Assembly (NCBI GenBank): GCA_007922195.1
Contig: ML681964.1
Span: forward strand, 2,851,406 to 2,915,405
Direction: 5' to 3'
Length of the DNA stretch: 64,000 nt
Source of the DNA: Podocnemis expansa
Taxonomy: Eukaryota > Chordata > Testudines > Podocnemididae
Positions 62,061-64,000 of the stretch are shown here, one piece after another. Under the pieces are notes generated by a model. That model was not told the DNA's origin, did no database searches, and worked only from the letters and a program-made list of their open reading frames with translations. Both the position numbers and the translations under genes were made by a program. Every line of letters starts with the position of its first letter. Positions within the stretch are counted from its first letter, which is position 1.

Positions 62061-62230
62061 ACTTGAATGATGATAAACAGTGTACACTCAGCACTGCAGC
62101 AAACAAATCAACAGAAAAGTCTCTCTCACTCTCTCACACATGCACGTGTGCACGTGCACACACACACACAACTGTTCTGTTGATCTATTTGCTACAGCGC
62201 TGAGTGTATATTATTTATCATTATTCATGT
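62061..62230. repeat. 60-bp inverted repeat arms around a CA-rich loop
   Basis: The left arm 62061-62120 and the reverse complement of the right arm 62171-62230 agree at about 50 of 60 positions. They share tacactcagc, agcaaa and atcaacaga. The 50-bp centre is a CT/CA-rich simple repeat. I do not recognise the family. Confidence 0.8.
62121..62170 (+). repeat. (CT)n/(CA)n microsatellite with cacgtg palindromes
   Basis: ctctctcactctctcacaca, then gcacgtgtgcacgtgc, then a perfect CA run. Confidence 0.9.
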
Positions 62231-62239
62231 GTATCTACA

Positions 62240-62264
62240 GAGATAGAGAGAGAGAGAGAGTGTG
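62240..62264 (+). repeat. (GA)n simple repeat
   Basis: agagatagagagagagagagagtgtg run immediately downstream of the hairpin. Confidence 0.85.
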
Positions 62265-64000
62265 TATTCTGCCATTATCTAAATCACCTACCTTCTACCA
62301 CAGGATACAAGGTCTGGGTCTTCACTGCACATCTGCCAACATATGTAAAAGTGGACAAATGGACTAAAACTTGAAAAAACATGCTGAATAGTACTGGGCA
62401 AAAGCACAACTATGTAAGGAGAATGACAAGATAAGAGCTATAAAATTGTGCTAAGAATGGTTTGTGGTTTTTTTTCATAGTCATGCCTACTCAATCCCTT
62501 TCAATTAGCACTTGTAGAATTTTTTGTTTGATTTAAAAAAAAAATCAGATTATAAAGTCATTTAACACTGGTTATTACCACTCATGTCTTTCAGACATCT
62601 ATTTATGCAAATAAATCAAGCACAATTCTGACTGTATTTCCTATATTTGGTTGCAATCATTGTTCTAAGAATGAATTTACATAATGACATCTGCAGCTCA
62701 TTACAATTCACAGTTTAAAAATAAAGTGCCTGTAAGATAACTTGTACAACCAACCATTTCATTATTGTCTAATTTCAGTGGATGCCATTTCAGTTTCTTT
62801 CCCTCTGTTTATTAAGGATATAAATGGGAAAATGGGAATAAGCAATGAATCAAATTACAGACCAATCAGAGCAGTATGGATTACTATTGTTGTTCATGTT
62901 ACCAAAGCAAAAGACTTTTGAAATTCTGATATTTTAGCATAGGCATGACTGAATCATATGGTGTTAGCAATTTTGTGAGTGTTTAGTTTTCTCAAGTTTA
63001 TAGTATCATGAAACTGTATTTCCTTTGGGTTTTTTTTGAACCCAATGAATTAAAAAGGTAATTTTCAAAAGGACAACTCAAATCCCTTTTCTAGCCCTCT
63101 TCACTTGGTTCTAGTCAGATGAGATAGGTGAAGATTCTTTACTCTTCATTACAGCCAAAGGAGAGTCAAAGTACTAGCCCTGGACTCTTGTAACAGTATC
63201 CTTGAAAGCAGTATTTTATAGCTCCTGACTCTTGGAAACCTCTTTCTGACCCAGGCTCCAATCATCCCAGTTTCAAACTACTGCAATTTCTGATTCCACA
63301 TTAGGATACATTTGGTTTTGCATTATATTGATTTCTTGCACTATATAATCAGTTGACTTGAATCTGACTGCCCTCAGGAAATCAATAGCAATAATCTTGA
63401 TCGAAAATAGCTTCAAGTTTCAACGACTCTATTATTCCACCATGGAATGAAGTAAAAATTAAATGCTAAAATGATCATTATATTCCTGTAATAACATAAT
63501 AAAAGATTGGGTATTCCAGCAGGAGAACAGCATGTCTGCTAGGTTCCAATAACACAGCTGGGAGATGCCATTCTGAAAACATAATGTTAAGGCCACTCAG
63601 AACACACTGAAAATATTCCCCAGATTAGGACAGTGTTCTGGGTTTTAAACATTTAAGTCAACTATGGATGCAATCTAAACAATTTTGACTATATACTTGC
63701 ACTCAGCAGTGGTTCTCAGTGCCCACTGGCCTCTACCAGATATTGAGGGACTAGCAGCTGCAAAGCACTATCATGCAGTCTTCAGAGCTGGTTCTGTTAC
63801 AGTCATGAACCGTGCATCATGCATGAATCAGGACTGCTTCCTGATAGCTGTAACCCAGAGCAGTGAGGGCCTCAGATAATGATGATAGAAGCAGTCTGAG
63901 TAAATGCAGAAGTCTACCATCCAAGAGGAGGAAATTAGCAGGACAAATACTAACTGGAGGGATACAATCAAAAAACTGCAAAGCTGCACATTTACTAGAG

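Larger units (their letters stand above)
1..64000 (-). other. RBMS3: RBMS3 gene, internal part (four exons and five introns, two of them incomplete)
   Basis: Four exon-like blocks on the minus strand, in the order 33299-33405, 19167-19213, 9137-9233, 6888-6938, translate to consecutive pieces of the RBMS3 protein with canonical AG/GT borders and compatible phases. RBMS3 is a c-myc single-strand-binding (MSSP) family protein with two RRMs that binds A/U-rich RNA, mainly in the cytoplasm; that is family knowledge and not visible here. Neither the RRM exons nor the terminal exon and 3' UTR were found, so the gene runs off both edges. RBMS1 and RBMS2 are close paralogues. I chose RBMS3 because segments such as [34 protein letters not shown] and STSWMPHPPYVMQPT match my memory of RBMS3 better than of RBMS1 or RBMS2. 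Confidence 0.9.
33406..64000 (-). other. RBMS3: RBMS3 intron upstream of the 107-nt exon (incomplete)
   Basis: More than 30 kb of AT-rich intron with no RRM exon that I could find. It holds a MITE (33908), Penelope copies (39292, 49901, 56568, 56762), CR1 copies (38535, 44620, 56926), hATs (47558, 61754), MITEs (49438, 52766, 57499, 59005), a MIR (58010), a hairpin (62061) and simple repeats. In 34289-38534, 39669-40780, 42060-44600, 50382-52765, 53015-56567 and 62231-64000 I recognise nothing beyond short simple repeats and scattered palindromic relics, apart from an exon-like ORF near 54.4 kb. Confidence 0.8.

Noticed and set aside
62080..62367. 95-codon frame across the CA repeat and hairpin
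   Set aside because: It is mostly simple repeat translation (Cys-Thr-His runs) and crosses the inverted repeat.
63708..63800. cagtggttctcag as a hAT end
   Set aside because: Only one end is present and the following sequence is not recognised; too weak to call.
33406..64000. RBMS3 RRM2 exon upstream of the 107-nt exon
   Set aside because: No block resembling the RGVGFARMES and HFNGKY segments with splice borders was seen; the intron is probably longer than the window.

Overview
The window looks like single-copy nuclear DNA from a sauropsid vertebrate, most likely a crocodilian or a turtle. It is AT-rich, lacks dense genes and is packed with chicken-repeat 1 (CR1) LINEs, Penelope-like retroelement tails, Harbinger-type MITEs whose ends read like (GG)GTATGTCTACACT, and small hAT elements. 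That mix is typical of turtles and crocodilians. I saw no turtle-type tRNA SINE, which leans slightly toward a crocodilian, but the assignment is inference.

The whole window lies inside one protein-coding gene on the minus strand, RBMS3 (RNA-binding motif, single-stranded-interacting protein 3). Four consecutive coding exons were found by translating between splice sites: 33299-33405 (107 nt), 19167-19213 (47 nt), 9137-9233 (97 nt) and 6888-6938 (51 nt). Their phases join without a break. They encode the segment just after the second RRM and the start of the Pro/Gln/Thr-rich C-terminal region. The RRM exons lie beyond position 64000 and the last exons beyond position 1. The introns are about 2.2, 9.9 and 14.1 kb, with incomplete introns of at least 30.6 kb upstream and 6.9 kb downstream.

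Everything else is intronic. 1-6.9 kb: a Penelope reverse-transcriptase fragment, three Penelope tails and a MITE. 7.5-10.9 kb: two exons, a MITE, and a second-family Penelope remnant split by another MITE. 15.6-16.5 kb: a GC-rich 0.9-kb block bounded by hAT-like inverted ends. 17.4-19.2 kb: a MITE, a MIR SINE and the 47-nt exon. 21.5-22.3 and 25.1-25.9 kb: two CR1 copies on the minus strand, the second broken by a Penelope insertion. 26.5 kb: a 10-N gap flanked by an exact 47-bp duplication. 28.7-34.3 kb: two small hATs, the 107-nt exon and a MITE. 39.3-50.4 kb: two inverted-type Penelope copies, a long degenerate CR1, a hAT and a MITE. 52.8-62.2 kb: more MITEs, Penelope and CR1 tails, a MIR, a well-preserved hAT MITE, and an unnamed 60-bp-arm hairpin around a CA tract.

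I found no undescribed system that the sequence alone can establish. The most useful leads are paired GCATG motifs just downstream of two RBMS3 exons, the symmetric 51-nt exon, the repeated inverted-tail architecture of the Penelope copies, the hairpin at 62.1 kb, and a candidate unannotated exon-like ORF at 54.4 kb.
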